Of a stretch of DNA of 7,157 nucleotides, positions 6,267 through 7,157 are shown piece after piece. This stretch comes from Actinomycetota bacterium (lineage in GTDB: Bacteria > Actinomycetota > Acidimicrobiia > Acidimicrobiales > JAHWLA01). The stretch is taken from contig JAHWLA010000149.1 in assembly GCA_019347595.1 (NCBI GenBank), positions 1 through 7,157 on the forward strand. The letters run 5' to 3'. The position numbers were made by a program, and so were the translations under genes. The first letter of the stretch is position 1; each line of letters begins with the position of its first letter. The notes under the pieces are model-generated. The model was not told the origin of the DNA and did not search any database. It saw only the letters and a program-made list of their open reading frames with translations.

Positions 6267-7157
6267 CGGCGCGGGTTGGTCTCGAGGAGGTCGGCCTTCT
6301 CGTCGTCCGTGATGTCGTCACGGGCCCGGACGACATCGAGCCACCCCGGTTCCTCGCCGGGAACCAGGTTCGGGTGCGGCCAGTCGGACGAGAACACGAC
6401 GTTCTCCCGGCCGACGGCGTCGATCACCTCGCGGACACCCAGGTCCTCGGGAAAGGCTGCCGCGAAGATCTGCCGTCGGAAGTAGTCGCTGGGCAGGAGC
6501 GGCAGCGCTGTGTCGCGGGCCATCACCCCGGCGCCGAACTTGCTGTCCATGAGCTGGAGCCAGCCGGGGATCCACGTGAGGTGGGCCTCCAGCAGGCCGA
6601 CCTTCAGCCCCGGATGCCGCTCGAGCACACCGCCGAGGATGAGGTCCATGACTGCCAACTGCACTTCGACGGTGTGCGTGCAGAGGTAGATCATCGCCCC
6701 CCGCCCGGCGTAGCGGTTGATCCCGACGGCGTTCGGGCCTGCCCCGACGGTCGACTCGTGCAGCATGACCACGACCCCGAGCTCCTCGGCGGCGCGCCAG
6801 ACGGGATCGAAGTCAGGGTTGCTCCAGGCATGGTCGCCCGGGGGGGTCGGGTTGGTGAAGGCGAGGTCGAGGCCCAGCTCGTTGCGCGCGTAGCGCATCT
6901 CCTCGGCCGCCACCTCGGGGTGGTTGAAGGGCAGGAGCATCGTCGAGCGCAGACGCTTGGGATCGGCCGACGCGAACTCGGCCGTGAAGCGGTTGTAGGC
7001 CCGCGCACACGCACCCGCCAGGGCGGGGTCCTGGATGCCGCTGAACCCGACCATCCCGAGCGTCGGGAAGATGATCTGGGCGAACGTCCCGTCCTCGTCC
7101 ATGTGCTGGAGTCGACGCGAGACGTCGAGGCTCAGCTCCTTGTCGCGGCGCACCTGC
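6251..7157 (-). CDS. Metal-dependent amidohydrolase (amidohydrolase_2 / ACMSD-like TIM barrel), 5' end off the right edge
   Basis: Open from the right edge (reading on the - strand) to TGA at 6251-6253, about 302 residues visible. The GTG at 7151-7153 is not taken as the start, since the frame continues off-window and the family's N-terminal metal-binding HxH strand is missing. Family marks seen are MLHES (His at 6758-6760), EAHLTWIPGWLQLMD after the HPGLKVGLLE strand, and near the C-terminus SSDWPHPN, whose Asp (6383-6385) is the expected metal ligand. The end reads NPRRWLNL, resembling the usual N-A-x-x-L/F-Y close of these proteins. Members are hydrolases or non-oxidative decarboxylases of small aromatic or cyclic acids, and many actinobacterial paralogues have no known substrate; none can be assigned here. 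The stop lies inside the exporter gene if its GTG start is used (16-base overlap), or eight bases before the alternative ATG, implying one transcript. Confidence 0.85.
   Translation of the reverse strand, partial: QVRRDKELSLDVSRRLQHMDEDGTFAQIIFPTLGMVGFSGIQDPALAGACARAYNRFTAEFASADPKRLRSTMLLPFNHPEVAAEEMRYARNELGLDLAFTNPTPPGDHAWSNPDFDPVWRAAEELGVVVMLHESTVGAGPNAVGINRYAGRGAMIYLCTHTVEVQLAVMDLILGGVLERHPGLKVGLLEAHLTWIPGWLQLMDSKFGAGVMARDTALPLLPSDYFRRQIFAAAFPEDLGVREVIDAVGRENVVFSSDWPHPNLVPGEEPGWLDVVRARDDITDDEKADLLETNPRRWLNL

Noticed and set aside
2622..6485. A 1287-codon open frame on the + strand, opposite the ABC exporter and running into the amidohydrolase
   Set aside because: It is an antisense shadow produced by GC-rich codon bias. 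Its translation is rich in His, Arg, Gly, Asp and Glu with no recognisable domain, while the - strand carries complete ABC motifs.

Overview
The window is very GC-rich DNA with strong G/C third-position codon bias and tightly packed genes. One gene appears to be leaderless, starting right after a TAnnnT -10 box. This fits an actinomycete, possibly an Acidimicrobiia-like lineage. That placement is inferred from composition, gene style and protein types, because no rRNA or marker gene is present.

Layout. Four protein genes form two convergent pairs. On the + strand, 1-1667 is the 3' part of a multidomain enzyme: the end of an adenylate-forming domain, a phosphopantetheine carrier domain and an acyltransferase-3 membrane domain. 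Its last codons run through a long near-perfect hairpin (1589-1647). Twelve bases after its stop, a nitrilase gene (1680-2579) begins at what looks like its own leaderless promoter. A 33-base convergent gap follows. On the - strand, entering from the right edge, is the C-terminal part of a metal-dependent amidohydrolase (6251-7157). It overlaps, or nearly abuts, a 1217-residue full-length ABC exporter (2613-6266) with TMD-NBD-TMD-NBD in one polypeptide. No stretch over 300 bases lacks a gene, and I see no RNA gene, CRISPR array, transposase or phage gene.

How the genes may work together. The first protein resembles a one-chain version of an activate, carry and transfer machine: an acyl or aminoacyl group is adenylated, loaded onto a carrier, and passed to an acceptor by a membrane acyltransferase. 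The exporter has one degraded and one intact composite ATPase site, like heterodimeric ABC exporters, and its two halves are joined by a linker with a 27-base tandem repeat. The amidohydrolase and exporter are probably co-transcribed. Nothing in the sequence links the nitrilase functionally to either neighbour. The most notable items are the carrier-to-acyltransferase fusion, the long hairpin inside a coding end, the leaderless promoter beside it, and the exporter's asymmetry and repeat linker.
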